DNA of 64,000 nucleotides from Burkholderiaceae bacterium (GTDB taxonomy: Bacteria > Pseudomonadota > Gammaproteobacteria > Burkholderiales > Burkholderiaceae_C). Shown in pieces: positions 17,679 through 27,836 of the stretch. The stretch spans positions 1 to 64,000 of the forward strand of contig SCRU01000110.1 of NCBI GenBank assembly GCA_004323695.1, in the 5' to 3' direction. Each line of letters begins with the position of its first letter. Position 1 is the first letter of the stretch. The notes under the pieces were generated by a model. The model ran no database searches. It saw only the letters and a program-made list of their open reading frames with translations, and was not told the origin of the DNA. The position numbers were made by a program, and so were the translations under genes.

Positions 17679-19547
17679 ATGGACCTGACTGTGAATTTCC
17701 GTAACCTTGCCGCCGCGGGCTTTCTGTTGTTTGCTGCGTTGAGCGGCCACGCGCTCACCGTGGGCGCTGTGCATGGGGACGCGGTGGTTGGGCGACCCCT
17801 CGATGTATCCGTGCCAGTCACATTGGATTCGGGAGATGATGCATCGTCCTTGTGCGTCGATGGCGATGTCCTGTACGGAAGCACCCGCCTGGACCCGAAC
17901 CGGGTCAGCATGACGCCGAAGGTGTCGCCCGCTACGAGGCAGGTCATGGTGTGGATCCACTCGACGATTCCGGTGGATGAACCCGTAGTGACCATGAACC
18001 TGCGCGCGGGGTGCGCCACGGCCGTGACGCGGCGCTACGTGCTGCTGGCGGATGCGCCGACCGACATTGTGGCGGCTCCCATGGTTTCAGCCGAGCCGAA
18101 CCGCCCCGTCGCCGAAAATGGCGAGGCCCGCTCGGACTCGAACCCGTCCTTGCCGGGCACGGGCAGCGGCACCACTCGAACCGCACCGAGAGCCGCTCCG
18201 GCGCCCAGGCGCTTTGCGCGCCCCCACAGGGTTCGCGCGGCGCGGCGCCACGTTGCCAAAGCCACGGCGAGCCACCATGCGGCAATGCCGCCCGTGCGTC
18301 GGGTGGCCGGGGCGCCCGCTGCCAGCAAGCCACACTTGCAACTCGACCCGGTGGAATTGTCGGCAACCAGCCCCCCGGATCTCAAGGTCTCCAATGCGCT
18401 GCAGGCGCCGCCGGCCACCAACGACCCGAAACGCGCGGAAGCGGCTGCCGTATGGCGCACCCTGAGCGCACAACCGCAGGATGCCCTGCAGGACGCCCTG
18501 CGGATGCAGACCCTGGAAACCGAGATGAACTCGCTGCGTGCCCAGAGCCTGAAAAACCAGGCCAGTCTGCTGGCACTTACCGCGCAATTGCAGCGCGCAT
18601 CCGATCGAAGGTTCAGCAACACCATTGTCTATGTGCTTTTGGTGCTGCTCGCGGCGGCGATCGGGTTGGCGATGTATCTTGCACTGCAGATGCGCCGAGG
18701 ATCCCGTCCTGGCCGCCGGCGATCGTGGCCGGTCCACGAAGCTGGGGAAGCCGATCCAGAGGATGGGGCTCTGGGCCCGTTGGGCGCGACGATCGTGAGC
18801 CCGCTGAGCGAACAATTTCCCCAGGCATCGCCGCACCAGGACCGCCAATTCAGTCATGCTCCGCCGGCACCCGCGAGCCCGGAGCCATCCGCCGCGGCCC
18901 AAGCAAAGCGGCCTCGATCCGGGCCGCCCGTGCAACCCGCGGATCTGTCCGCGACCCGTGCGGTGAACGCGGAAGAACTGTTCGACATCCAGCAGCAGGC
19001 GGACTTCTTTGTCTCCCTGGGCCAGCACGAGCAGGCGATCGAGTTGTTGAAACAGCATATTGACGAGAACGCCGCCACCAGCCCGCTAGCCTATCTGGAT
19101 CTGCTTGGCATTTATCACAAGTTTGGCTTGAAGGACGACTATGCACGCCTGCGTGGCGACTTCACCCGCGCCTTCAATGTGCAGGTGCCGCCTTTCGAGG
19201 TGTTCACCGGCGCCAGCAAGGGCCTGGAGGCTTACCCGGCCGCGCTGGCCCGCATTGAGGCGCTGTGGCCATCGATCAAGGTCCTGGACGCTATCGAGGC
19301 GTCGATTTTTCGCCGGCCTGGCGTGGGCGACGGCGAAGAGGGCGCTTTCGATCCGGAGGCGTATCGCGAACTGTTGCTGCTGTTCTCGATCGCCAGGGAG
19401 GTGACGAGCTTTTCCAGCGTGCCCAAGCGTGTGGACGCCGACCCGTCAGACTGGATGTCGCCTGACACCATGCCGCCGATCACGCCGCCCCCGCCTTCCC
19501 CCCGGTTGGGACTCGACGTGGACCTGAGCGATCCGTCGGACCCTTGA
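17679..19547 (+). CDS. FimV-like inner-membrane protein
   Basis: 622 aa with start at MDLTVNFRN. A signal-like segment AAGFLLFAALSGHALT opens the protein, followed by a beta-rich periplasmic domain, a long Ala/Pro/Arg-rich linker (about residues 135-250), a short coiled coil, a transmembrane helix IVYVLLVLLAAAIGLAMYLAL (about 314-334) and a cytoplasmic tail with a TPR-like unit DIQQQADFFVSLGQHEQAIELL. This is the FimV plan, which in Pseudomonas links peptidoglycan to type IV pilus assembly and cAMP signalling. No LysM sequence is obvious. It is divergent from the dehydrogenase gene. Confidence 0.75.
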   Translation: MDLTVNFRNLAAAGFLLFAALSGHALTVGAVHGDAVVGRPLDVSVPVTLDSGDDASSLCVDGDVLYGSTRLDPNRVSMTPKVSPATRQVMVWIHSTIPVDEPVVTMNLRAGCATAVTRRYVLLADAPTDIVAAPMVSAEPNRPVAENGEARSDSNPSLPGTGSGTTRTAPRAAPAPRRFARPHRVRAARRHVAKATASHHAAMPPVRRVAGAPAASKPHLQLDPVELSATSPPDLKVSNALQAPPATNDPKRAEAAAVWRTLSAQPQDALQDALRMQTLETEMNSLRAQSLKNQASLLALTAQLQRASDRRFSNTIVYVLLVLLAAAIGLAMYLALQMRRGSRPGRRRSWPVHEAGEADPEDGALGPLGATIVSPLSEQFPQASPHQDRQFSHAPPAPASPEPSAAAQAKRPRSGPPVQPADLSATRAVNAEELFDIQQQADFFVSLGQHEQAIELLKQHIDENAATSPLAYLDLLGIYHKFGLKDDYARLRGDFTRAFNVQVPPFEVFTGASKGLEAYPAALARIEALWPSIKVLDAIEASIFRRPGVGDGEEGAFDPEAYRELLLLFSIAREVTSFSSVPKRVDADPSDWMSPDTMPPITPPPPSPRLGLDVDLSDPSDP

Positions 19548-19571
19548 AGCCGTCACGGCCGCCGTTGGTCT

Positions 19572-20579
19572 TCATCGGTGCACCTGCAGCGCGCCCGGAT
19601 TCACGATGTTGGTCGGCGTTCCCTTGATGAAATTGACGACATTGTCGAACGCCGCGCTGAAGTACATTTCGTAGCTTTCCCGCTCGACGTAACCCACATG
19701 CGGCGTGCAAATGCAGTTTTCCAGGCGAAGTAGCGCGTGGCCCTGCAGCGGCGGCTCGGTCTCGAAGACATCCACCGCCGCCATTCCGGGGCGCCCGCGA
19801 TTCAGCGCGCAGATGAGCGCATCCGGCTCGACCAGTTCGGCCCGGGCCGTGTTCACGAACAGGGCCGTGGGGCGCATGCGCGATAAATCGTCCAGAGTCA
19901 CGATGCCCTCGGTCTGGTCGTTCAGCCGAAGGTGCACCGACAGCACGTCGGCGCTGGAGAAGAATTCCTCCCGGCTGCCCGCCGTCAGCAAGCCGTCATC
20001 GACAGCCTTGCTGCGCGAGGATTCGCTGCCCCAGACCATCACATGCATGCCGAAGCATCTGCCGTAGCCGGCGATGATGCGCCCGATCTTGCCGTAGCCC
20101 CAGATACCCAGGGTCTTGCCGTGCAACACGCTGCCGAGGCCGAAGTTCGGCGGCATCGAAGCGGTCTTGAGGCCGGATTGCTGCCATGCGCCGTGTTTGA
20201 GGTTGGAAATGTATTGCGGCAGCCGGCGCATCGCCGCCATGATGAGCGCCCACGTCAACTCGGCGGGGGCCAGCGGCGAGCCCACACCTTCGGCAATGGC
20301 GATACCGCGCTCGGTGCAGGCGGCCACGTCAATATGGCGTCCGACCCTGCCGGTTTGGGCGATCAACTTGAGCTTGGGTAATTTCTCGATCAACGGGCGG
20401 CTGAACTGGGTGCGCTCGCGGATCAGCACGATCACGTCGGCATCCTTGAGGCGGACCGCGAGCTGGCCCATGCCCTTCACGGTGTTGGTAAAGACCTTGG
20501 CAGAATAAGCATCGAGTTTGCTGGCACACTGCAGTTTGCGAACCGCGTCCTGGTAATCGTCAAGAATCACAATGTTCAT
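19572..20579 (-). CDS. D-isomer-specific 2-hydroxyacid dehydrogenase
   Basis: 335 aa. The NAD-binding loop is LGIWGYGKIGRIIAGYGRCFGM, catalytic residues lie in VNTARAELVEPDALICAL (Arg), ETEPPLQGHALLRLENCICTPHVGYVERESYE (Glu and His). Substrates in this family include glycerate, hydroxypyruvate, lactate and 3-phosphoglycerate; the sequence does not decide between them. It lies convergent with the FimV-like gene and divergent from the DUF1993 gene. Confidence 0.9.
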   Translation of the reverse strand: MNIVILDDYQDAVRKLQCASKLDAYSAKVFTNTVKGMGQLAVRLKDADVIVLIRERTQFSRPLIEKLPKLKLIAQTGRVGRHIDVAACTERGIAIAEGVGSPLAPAELTWALIMAAMRRLPQYISNLKHGAWQQSGLKTASMPPNFGLGSVLHGKTLGIWGYGKIGRIIAGYGRCFGMHVMVWGSESSRSKAVDDGLLTAGSREEFFSSADVLSVHLRLNDQTEGIVTLDDLSRMRPTALFVNTARAELVEPDALICALNRGRPGMAAVDVFETEPPLQGHALLRLENCICTPHVGYVERESYEMYFSAAFDNVVNFIKGTPTNIVNPGALQVHR

Positions 20580-20679
20580 CCTGTCATTGTGCCTTGGCTC
20601 CCTGGTCCGGCTGCGCGGCGGCCCTGCGCGTCACACCGCTGGCTGCATCCCTTTCCATTCGTTACCAGGATCCATCACC

Positions 20680-21195
20680 ATGCCCATTTCCATGTCATCC
20701 GCCAGCCAGCCGGTGTTCAGTTCCATGCTGCGCAACCTGAGCCATTTGCTGGACAAGGCGCAAGCTTGCGCGGACGCCAAAAAATTCGATGTTTCTGTCC
20801 TGCTGCAGTACCGGTTGGCTCCTGACATGCTGCCTTTTAGCCGACAGGTGCAAATGGCCTGCGACGCCGCCAAAAATGGTACTGCCAGGCTGGCCAGCCT
20901 GGAGGCGCCCAGGTTTGAGGATTTCGAATCCACGATTCCGGAACTGAAGGCGCGGATTCAAAAGACGCTGGACTATCTGGCCACCGTTTCCGCCAGTGCA
21001 CTGGACGGAGTCGAAGACAAGGACATCACCTTTCCGCTCGGGCGCGACGCAACACACACCATGAAAGGCGAAGCGTATCTGACCCGCTGGGTTTTGCCCA
21101 ATCTGTTCTTCCACGTGACCACCGCCTACGACATCCTGCGGCATAACGGCGTGGAGATTGGCAAGCGGGACTATCTGGTGGGTGCAAGTGCCTGA
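20680..21195 (+). CDS. DUF1993-family protein
   Basis: 171 aa starting at MPISMSSAS, downstream of a weak AGGA box. It is all-helical with FSSMLRNLSHLLDKAQACADAKKFD, RLAPDMLPFSRQVQMACDAAKNGTARL and LPNLFFHVTTAYDILRHNGVEIGKRDYLVG. These match the DUF1993 family (COG3812), a DinB-like helical bundle of unknown function. No membrane segment is present. It is transcribed alone. Confidence 0.85.
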   Translation: MPISMSSASQPVFSSMLRNLSHLLDKAQACADAKKFDVSVLLQYRLAPDMLPFSRQVQMACDAAKNGTARLASLEAPRFEDFESTIPELKARIQKTLDYLATVSASALDGVEDKDITFPLGRDATHTMKGEAYLTRWVLPNLFFHVTTAYDILRHNGVEIGKRDYLVGASA

Positions 21196-21224
21196 CGCGG
21201 CCCGGTGGCCGGCGCCTGCCCATC

Positions 21225-21560
21225 TCAGTGCAGTGCGGTTTCAGCGGCTGCCATGCGATCCAGTTCGGCACACACGTCGGCCATGCTCCCGGAGATGACC
21301 ATGCGCCCGACGCCGGTCGCTGGCGTTCCTGCGTCCACCATTCGCAGAGCCCGCACGGGTCTGCGCGTTCCGGGATTTGAATGATTTCTAGAATTTCCCC
21401 TTGACGGGCAAGGGGAGGTTGCTATGGGATTCATAGTATTTCGATGTGCCTGGCTGGCTGCGATACGACGCTCGCGCGCCCATGGGTCCGGCATGAGCCG
21501 GGCGATGACGCTGTGAACCGGTGCAAAAAGTTTGGATGCGTTGAACAAGGCGAGCCCCAT
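21225..21560 (-). CDS. small conserved-looking protein downstream of lexA
   Basis: 111 aa. The ATG at 21560 follows a good AAAGGA box 8-9 nt upstream, which decides the start. The N-terminus MGLALFNASKLFAPVHSVIARL may form an amphipathic helix, followed by a variable middle and a compact C-terminus VGRMVISGSMADVCAELDRMAAAE. I recall similar short proteins from Comamonadaceae but know no function. It lies 122 bp downstream of lexA in the same direction, the place occupied by sulA in some other bacteria, so an SOS-linked role is worth considering. No LexA box of its own was found. Confidence 0.65.
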   Translation of the reverse strand: MGLALFNASKLFAPVHSVIARLMPDPWARERRIAASQAHRNTMNPIATSPCPSRGNSRNHSNPGTRRPVRALRMVDAGTPATGVGRMVISGSMADVCAELDRMAAAETALH

Positions 21561-21682
21561 GTGAGTCCTTTCAATTGTGAACACAGACAGGATTGCCAAG
21601 TTCATCGCCGCCCCGGGGTTGCCACCTGCTGCCGACAGGGCAGCCGTGCAACGCCCGTCACCCGGTGCGGCGACCTGAAAAT

Positions 21683-22369
21683 CTACATGAGCATGGTGTT
21701 GCGAATCAGCCCCACGGCCAGGCCCTCGATCTCGAACGGCTCGCCGGGCTCGACAATGATGGTCTGGAAGTCGGGGTTTTCCGGGTGCAGCTCGATCAAA
21801 TGCTTGTTGCGCCGAAAACGCTTCACCGTCACTTCTTCCCCAAGCCGCGCGACCACGATCTGGCCGTTTCGGGCGTCCCTGGAGATTTGCACGGCCAGCA
21901 GGTCGCCGTCCATGATGCCGGCATCGCGCATCGACATGCCCTTGACCTTGAGCAGGTAGTCGGGCTTGCGCTGAAACAGGCTGCTTTCCACGTAATAGGT
22001 CTGGTCCACATGCTCCTGCGCGAGGATCGGCGAACCTGCCGCCACCCGCCCGACCAGGGGCAGAGCCAGTTGGGCCAGGCTTTGCAGCGGCAGGGAAAAC
22101 TGCTTGAAGCGGGACTCGTTGATGGAGCGCAGCGCATCGCTTTTCAGACGGATGCCGCGCGAGGTGCCGCTGACGAGTTCGATGGCACCCTTGCGGGCCA
22201 GCGCCTGCAAATGCTCTTCTGCTGCGTTGGCGGATTTGAAACCGAGCTCGGCCGCGATTTCGGCGCGCGTGGGCGGCGCGCCCGTGCGGGCGATGGCACT
22301 CTGGATCAGATCCAGAATCTGTTGCTGGCGGGCGGTGAGCTTGACGGGGAACGGCTGCGTCTCGATCAT
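21683..22369 (-). CDS. lexA: LexA SOS repressor
   Basis: 228 aa. The N-terminal winged helix (residues 1-75) has [16 protein letters not shown] and [25 protein letters not shown]. The self-cleavage Ala-Gly lies in [10 protein letters not shown], the nucleophilic serine in [14 protein letters not shown], and the general-base lysine in [10 protein letters not shown]. RecA-stimulated self-cleavage derepresses SOS genes. The start ATG at 22369 is followed by the canonical LexA N-terminus; the open frame continues upstream only by chance. A LexA-box-like site lies 70 bp upstream. Confidence 0.97.
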   Translation of the reverse strand: MIETQPFPVKLTARQQQILDLIQSAIARTGAPPTRAEIAAELGFKSANAAEEHLQALARKGAIELVSGTSRGIRLKSDALRSINESRFKQFSLPLQSLAQLALPLVGRVAAGSPILAQEHVDQTYYVESSLFQRKPDYLLKVKGMSMRDAGIMDGDLLAVQISRDARNGQIVVARLGEEVTVKRFRRNKHLIELHPENPDFQTIIVEPGEPFEIEGLAVGLIRNTMLM

Positions 22370-22438
22370 GATGGAGAACTCCTTGGGCTGCGCCTGAAGC
22401 AGGACCGGATCGTCCGGAACTGTCTGGATAGCCAGTAG

Positions 22439-22454
22439 CTGTATTTTTAACCAG
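22439..22454. promoter_or_regulatory. LexA-box-like operator
   Basis: CTGTATTTTTAACCAG fits the CTGT-N8-ACAG pattern with one mismatch in the right half. It lies between the divergent lexA and asparaginase genes, as expected for lexA autoregulation. Confidence 0.65.
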
Positions 22455-22474
22455 TTTTTGAAAGATTGCAAGCC

Positions 22475-23440
22475 ATGGCGCCATCCGCAGAAAAAAAGAT
22501 CGTGGTATTGGGCACCGGAGGCACGATTGCCGGCACCGCAGCCAGCGCCGGCGACAACATCGGCTACACGGCCGCGCAGGTGGGGGTCGCGCAGTTGCTG
22601 GATGCCATTCCAGCCTTGCCGACGGTGCTGGCGGGGCATGCCCTGCTGACCGAGCAGGTGGCCCAGATCGACAGCAAGGACATGAGTGTCGCGGTCTGGC
22701 AGCAACTGGCCGGCCGGGTCGGGCACTGGCTGACGCAGCCCGGGGTGCAGGGCATCATCGTCACGCATGGCACTGACACCCTCGAGGAAACCGCCTATTT
22801 TCTGCAGGCGCTGCTCGATCCGCCCAAGCCGGTCGTACTGACCTGCGCGATGCGCCCCGCCACGGCCGTGGCGCCCGACGGCCCGCAAAACCTGCTGGAT
22901 GCGATAGCCGTTGCAAGGTGTCCGGGAGCGCGCGGCGTGGTCGCGGTATGCGCGGGCACCTTGCACGGCGCCCTTGAGGTGCAAAAAGTGCACCCCTACC
23001 AGGTCAACGCCTTCAGCTCGGGGGATGCCGGCCCGATCGGCTACGTGGAAGAGGGCCGGCTGCGTTTGCTGCGTGATTGGCCGAAAGCCCCGACCGGGCA
23101 AATTCCGATTGCTATTGAAACTGTAGTCAATGCCACGCGCTGGCCGCGCGTCGAGATCGTCATGAACTACGCTGGCGCCAGCGGCGCGATGGTACAGGCG
23201 CTGGTCGCGCAGGGCGTGCAGGGGCTGGTCGTCGCGGCCACCGGCAATGGCACGCTGCACCACGATCTGCAAGACGCGCTGCTGGCGGCCCAGCGCGCCG
23301 GTGTCAGGGTGGTGCGCGCCAGCCGCTGCCCGAATGGCCGGGTGCTGGCGCAACCCGGCGATCCCATTGCCGATTCACAGGGCCTGTCCGCTGTGAAGGC
23401 GCGGGTCGCGCTGATGCTGGCACTGCTGCAGCCCCCTTGA
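22475..23440 (+). CDS. asparaginase (type I/II L-asparaginase family)
   Basis: 321 aa from ATG 22475. The catalytic threonines appear in [14 protein letters not shown] and in [17 protein letters not shown], the two signatures of the family that hydrolyses L-asparagine to aspartate and ammonia. No signal peptide is seen, so a cytoplasmic enzyme is expected. The segment [14 protein letters not shown] overlaps a partial match to the short dispersed repeat found elsewhere in the window. The gene is divergent from lexA and shares its control region. Confidence 0.88.
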   Translation: MAPSAEKKIVVLGTGGTIAGTAASAGDNIGYTAAQVGVAQLLDAIPALPTVLAGHALLTEQVAQIDSKDMSVAVWQQLAGRVGHWLTQPGVQGIIVTHGTDTLEETAYFLQALLDPPKPVVLTCAMRPATAVAPDGPQNLLDAIAVARCPGARGVVAVCAGTLHGALEVQKVHPYQVNAFSSGDAGPIGYVEEGRLRLLRDWPKAPTGQIPIAIETVVNATRWPRVEIVMNYAGASGAMVQALVAQGVQGLVVAATGNGTLHHDLQDALLAAQRAGVRVVRASRCPNGRVLAQPGDPIADSQGLSAVKARVALMLALLQPP

Positions 23441-23444
23441 AGCT

Positions 23445-24134
<690 letters not shown>

Positions 24135-24242
24135 TCACTGGGACAGGGCTTGCCTACGGTCCCGCGACGCTTCGTTGGCACCAAGAATAGCACGCACCAA
24201 AGCGTGGCCGGCTCGGGTGGCGACGTGCGCGCCACGCCGTCT

Positions 24243-25013
24243 TCAGGAGACGAACATCCGGCGCACGCGCTCCAGGTCCTGCGGGGTGTCGACGCCGGGC
24301 CCGGGCGCATGCGGGGTGACATGCACGGCGATCCTGTGGCCATGCCAGAGCGCGCGCAGTTGTTCCAGCGCCTCGGCTTCTTCAATGGGCGCGGGCGTGA
24401 GCGTGGGGAATTCGCGCAGGAAGCCGGCGCGATACCCATAGATGCCGATATGGCGCAGCGGGGGGGGCACCTGCGGCAGTCGGGGGGCGCCCTGCACCGT
24501 GCCATCGCGCCACCACGGTATCGGGGCGCGGCTGAAGTACAGCGCCAGTCCGTCGCGATCCAGCACGACCTTGACCACGTTCGGATTGAGGTAATCCGCC
24601 AGCGTGTCGATCGCATGCGCGGCGGTGCTCATGGCGGCCTCGGGCCGTGCCTGGAGCAGGTCGGCAACCGCATCGATGAGGGCGGGCTCGATGAGCGGCT
24701 CGTCGCCCTGCACGTTGACCACGATATCCTGGTCCTGCAGCCCCAGCAGGTTGCAGGCCTCGGCCAGCCGGTCGCTGCCCGACGGATGGTCGGCGCGCGT
24801 CAGCACGGCCTGTATGCCATGGGCCGCGCAAGCGCTGACGATCCGGGCGCTGTCGCCCGCCACGACCACGCGCGGCGCGCCGGCGGCTGCGCCCGATTGC
24901 AGGGCGCGCTGCGCGACCCGGACCACCATGGGCACGCCGCCCAGGTCCGCGAGGGGTTTGTCCGGCAGCCGGGTGGACGCCATCCGGGCCGGAATGAGGA
25001 CGATGAAACTCAT
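24243..25013 (-). CDS. kdsB: 3-deoxy-manno-octulosonate cytidylyltransferase
   Basis: 256 aa. The nucleotidyltransferase N-terminus is [19 protein letters not shown], with [23 protein letters not shown] and [12 protein letters not shown]. KdsB activates Kdo as CMP-Kdo for lipopolysaccharide inner-core synthesis. It belongs to a leftward run exbB-exbD-lpxK-trm112-type-kdsB-adk, uniting envelope functions. Confidence 0.96.
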   Translation of the reverse strand: MSFIVLIPARMASTRLPDKPLADLGGVPMVVRVAQRALQSGAAAGAPRVVVAGDSARIVSACAAHGIQAVLTRADHPSGSDRLAEACNLLGLQDQDIVVNVQGDEPLIEPALIDAVADLLQARPEAAMSTAAHAIDTLADYLNPNVVKVVLDRDGLALYFSRAPIPWWRDGTVQGAPRLPQVPPPLRHIGIYGYRAGFLREFPTLTPAPIEEAEALEQLRALWHGHRIAVHVTPHAPGPGVDTPQDLERVRRMFVS

Positions 25014-25094
25014 TCGGGTACCTTCGTGCTGCGCACTGCGGTGCGAGCTTGGCTTGAGTGGCCCGGCGTGGCGCTCATGCGTGCGGCGCCCGCC

Positions 25095-25304
25095 TCATCC
25101 CGCCAGGGGGGTGCGCGCCGGCAACTTTTCCAGTTCCTCGTCGCTCAGCGTGCGCGCTTCGTTTTCCAGCAGCACCGGAATGCCGTCGCGCACCGGATAG
25201 GCGAGGCGGGCGCTGCGCGAGATCAACTCCTGCTGCCCGCGGTCATAGTCGAGCGGCCCCTTGGTGACGGGGCAGACCAGCAATTCGAGAAGTTTGATGT
25301 CCAT
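25095..25304 (-). CDS. Trm112-family protein
   Basis: 69 aa: [18 protein letters not shown], then [28 protein letters not shown]. This short fold is the bacterial Trm112 (YcaR-like) domain. Only one cysteine of the usual zinc set remains (Cys11), common in bacterial members, which generally lack metal. In Burkholderiales it is regularly encoded between lpxK and kdsB, as here, 11 bp downstream of lpxK. Its role there is unclear. Confidence 0.92.
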   Translation of the reverse strand: MDIKLLELLVCPVTKGPLDYDRGQQELISRSARLAYPVRDGIPVLLENEARTLSDEELEKLPARTPLAG

Positions 25305-25315
25305 GGCCGGGTGTC

Positions 25316-26317
25316 TCAGGTGCCTGTATGGGCCGATGATAGCTTTGCGTCCAGGAGCGCATCCGCGGCCGCCAGAAAGGCCGGCTCCGGCTCGAATTGA
25401 AGCGGCACCGCGAGCGCCTCGGGGTGATGAATCCACAGCTTGACGGCATCTTTTTCGGTGCAAATAACGATTTTGTCCTTATCCCTGCTAATCAGGAAGC
25501 TATCAAACTCATAGTGATCGGGGAGCGCGATGGTGTCCGCCAGCGTCAGGCCGTGCTCGCGCAGCATGTCGAAGAAATTCGCGGGCCGCGCAATTGCCGC
25601 GACCGCGATCAGCGATTGCCCGCGCAGCTGCGCCAGCGGCACGCGCGTTCCGTCGCGGCGCACGGCAAACTCCGCCAGCGCGCGCCGGGCGGTGAAGCCG
25701 GCGAACGCGGGATTTGATCCGGTGTGCAGCACCAGATCGACGCGGCGTGGCCACGGCTCGCGCAATGGGCCCGCGGGCAGCAGGAAGCCATTGCCGGCTC
25801 CGCGGTCGTCGAACACGCAGATCTCGATGTCGCGCTCGAGCGCCAGATGCTGCAATCCGTCGTCGCTCACGATCACCTGGCAGGCGGGGCAGGCCGCCAG
25901 CAGCGCGCGGGCCGCTTCGACGCGCCGCGCCGCGACAAAGACCGCGGCGCCGGTGGCGCGCCGGATCAGTGCGGGCTCGTCGCCCACTTCCGGCGCCAGG
26001 CTGCTCGCGCGAACCTCGCGGCAATCGTGCGTTTTCCGCCCGTAGCCGCGCGAGATGACGCCGACAGTGAGGCCGCGCGCTTGCCAGCGGCGCACCAGCG
26101 CGATCACCACCGGCGTCTTGCCGGCGCCGCCCGCCACCACATTGCCAACCACCACAACTACCGGAAGCGGTGCGCCGGCGCGCTGCGCCTTGCACAGACC
26201 CGTGCGGTACAGCGCGCGCCGCGTCGCAGTCAATGCGCGATAAATCAGCGAGAGGGGCCAGAGCAGCCAGGCCAGCGCGCCGCGTCGCGTCCAGGCCCGC
26301 AGCAACGCGTCTTGCAT
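25316..26317 (-). CDS. lpxK: tetraacyldisaccharide 4'-kinase
   Basis: 333 aa from [13 protein letters not shown], chosen over an upstream in-frame start. An N-terminal membrane-anchoring helix is followed by the P-loop [52 protein letters not shown] and the C-terminal EKDAVKLW. LpxK phosphorylates lipid A disaccharide at the inner membrane. Around residues 270-290 the stretch [17 protein letters not shown] is encoded by a copy of the short dispersed repeat. Confidence 0.95.
   Translation of the reverse strand: MQDALLRAWTRRGALAWLLWPLSLIYRALTATRRALYRTGLCKAQRAGAPLPVVVVVGNVVAGGAGKTPVVIALVRRWQARGLTVGVISRGYGRKTHDCREVRASSLAPEVGDEPALIRRATGAAVFVAARRVEAARALLAACPACQVIVSDDGLQHLALERDIEICVFDDRGAGNGFLLPAGPLREPWPRRVDLVLHTGSNPAFAGFTARRALAEFAVRRDGTRVPLAQLRGQSLIAVAAIARPANFFDMLREHGLTLADTIALPDHYEFDSFLISRDKDKIVICTEKDAVKLWIHHPEALAVPLQFEPEPAFLAAADALLDAKLSSAHTGT
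25460..25514 (-). repeat. dispersed ~60-bp repeat, in-frame within lpxK
   Basis: Minus strand: TTTGATAGCTTCC at the 5' side and GCAGGGATAAGGACAAAA in the middle match the arms of the repeat described at 41563. It is degenerate toward its 3' end, and translates without breaking the frame. Confidence 0.5.
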
Positions 26318-26321
26318 GCCG

Positions 26322-26753
26322 CTACCTGGCGTGCGCTTTCGCCGAAGACTGGGTGGCAAAGGTGATCCGGCTCAGGCCATCGCGTCGCGCCGCTTCCATC
26401 ACGGTGATCACCGCCTGGTGCGTCGAGTCGGCGTCCGCGCTGATGATCACGACGGTGTCCTTGCCCGTGTCCTGCGCCGCGTCCGCCAGCGCCTGCGCCA
26501 CGGCCTCCACGCCGCGGCCGGCGATGGGCGTCTTGCCCACCATGTAGCGCCCGTCGGCACTGATGGCCACGATCACTTCCTTGTTGTAGTTGCGCTGCGC
26601 CTCGGTGTCCGCGACCGGCAGCTTGATCTGCATCTCGGTGAACTTGCTGTAAGTGGTGGTGAGCATCAGGAAGATCAGGATCACCAGCAGCACGTCGATG
26701 AACGGAATCAGGTTGATTTCGGGCTCGTCCCGCGGTTTCGGCCGGAAGTTCAT
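26322..26753 (-). CDS. exbD: ExbD/TolR-family biopolymer transport protein
   Basis: 143 aa. A short cytoplasmic N-terminus ([20 protein letters not shown]) leads into one membrane helix [16 protein letters not shown], containing the proton-path Asp (IDVLLV), and then a periplasmic domain with [13 protein letters not shown]. With the ExbB-like protein encoded 9 bp upstream it forms a proton-driven motor that energises outer-membrane import through TonB, or acts as a Tol-type motor. No tonB gene is adjacent. Confidence 0.92.
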   Translation of the reverse strand: MNFRPKPRDEPEINLIPFIDVLLVILIFLMLTTTYSKFTEMQIKLPVADTEAQRNYNKEVIVAISADGRYMVGKTPIAGRGVEAVAQALADAAQDTGKDTVVIISADADSTHQAVITVMEAARRDGLSRITFATQSSAKAHAR

Positions 26754-26762
26754 GGCGGACTG

Positions 26763-27398
26763 CTAGCGGCGCAGGGTGGCCAGATGGCGCGCGAAGCGTT
26801 CGGCAGCCAGCTCCAGCGTCAGCAGGTATTCATCGACACGGCCACGGAAGTAGCGCCAGAAAATCAGCGAAGGAACGGCGATGATCAGGCCGAACGCCGT
26901 GTTGTACAGCGCCACCGAGATGCCATGGGCGAGCTGCGCCGGGTTGCCCGCGCCGGCCGCTCCCAGGCTGCCGGAGGCCTGCGAGCCGAAAATCTCGATC
27001 ATGCCGATCACCGTGCCGAACAGTCCCATCAACGGCGCGGCCGAGGCGATGGTCGCGAGCGCGTTCAGGTATTTCTCCAGCTGGTGCGCCACGCTGCGCC
27101 CTGCGCCTTCCAGCGTGGCGCGCAGCTCGGCCTCGCTGCAGCGCGGGTCGATATTCAATGCGCGCAAGCCACTGGCCAGAATCGCGCCGAGCGCGGAATT
27201 CTGTTCGAGTTGTGTGACGACGTCCGGCACCGGCACCGCCGTGCGCGAAACCGCAATGGCCTCGTCCAGCAGCCGCGGCGGTGCAATTTTGGCGGTCTTG
27301 AGACTGACAAAGCGCTCGATGATCAGGGCCAACGCCACGATCGAGGCGATGACGAGCGGCCAGATCGGCCACCCCGCGGCTTGTACGATGGACAGCAA
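26763..27398 (-). CDS. exbB: ExbB/TolQ-family motor protein (MotA/TolQ/ExbB)
   Basis: 211 aa with three membrane helices: IWPLVIASIVALALIIERFVSL, then APLMGLFGTVIGMIEIF and SVALYNTAFGLIIAVPSLIFWRYF. The middle motif GLFGTVIGMI is the family signature. It starts the run exbB-exbD-lpxK. Confidence 0.93.
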   Translation of the reverse strand: MLSIVQAAGWPIWPLVIASIVALALIIERFVSLKTAKIAPPRLLDEAIAVSRTAVPVPDVVTQLEQNSALGAILASGLRALNIDPRCSEAELRATLEGAGRSVAHQLEKYLNALATIASAAPLMGLFGTVIGMIEIFGSQASGSLGAAGAGNPAQLAHGISVALYNTAFGLIIAVPSLIFWRYFRGRVDEYLLTLELAAERFARHLATLRR

Positions 27399-27836
27399 AT
27401 GGAGTCTCCGCTGAAGAAAAAAAGGTGCGCCGAAAGCGCGAAGAAAACGCCGGGATGCGGGGTGAGATTATGGCTTACCGCAATCCGGCCGGGCGGTGTT
27501 GCACGATCGCCCATGACGGTTCGCCCGGGGCCACGGGTTGGAGCGGCGTGTCCGCCGGCGCTTCGTGCAGCACAACCCGGATAATCGGGCACCGTTCTGC
27601 CCGCGAGTAAACACCAGAATATGTGGACAACTTTGTTGAAAAGTCGCGTGGTACGGGCTCGCGGGCCGCGCCAGTGCGTGAATGTGACAAAACGTTGACA
27701 TTTTGAGCGGAGAAATATCTCGTGAAATCAATGGTTTGCACGACAACATCGGCCTTCGGACGGTCCTGGAATGCGCTGCCCTGCAAGGTGCCGGTTGCGG
27801 TGGAAGGCTGCCGTTCAATGCGCCCGGCCGCGTGCC
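27399..27836. other. intergenic region, no gene seen
   Basis: The 438 bp between divergent exbB and xseA hold no convincing open frame. A solitary DnaA-box-like ATGTGGACAAC occurs near 27620. Otherwise I see only likely promoter sequence. Confidence 0.5.

Noticed and set aside
16098-17960. Extended 620-aa form of the 3-hydroxyacyl-CoA dehydrogenase
   Set aside because: The first 114 residues overlap the divergent fimV-like gene and show no protein-like pattern; the family N-terminus starts at 17618.
23108-23130. Dispersed-repeat copy in the asparaginase gene
   Set aside because: Only the opening GCTATTGAAA matches; the rest does not, so it may be chance. The same applies to the stretch near 50096.
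27615-27630. Possible chromosomal origin from a DnaA-box-like site
   Set aside because: A single box with no dnaA, dnaN or AT-rich cluster nearby is not enough.
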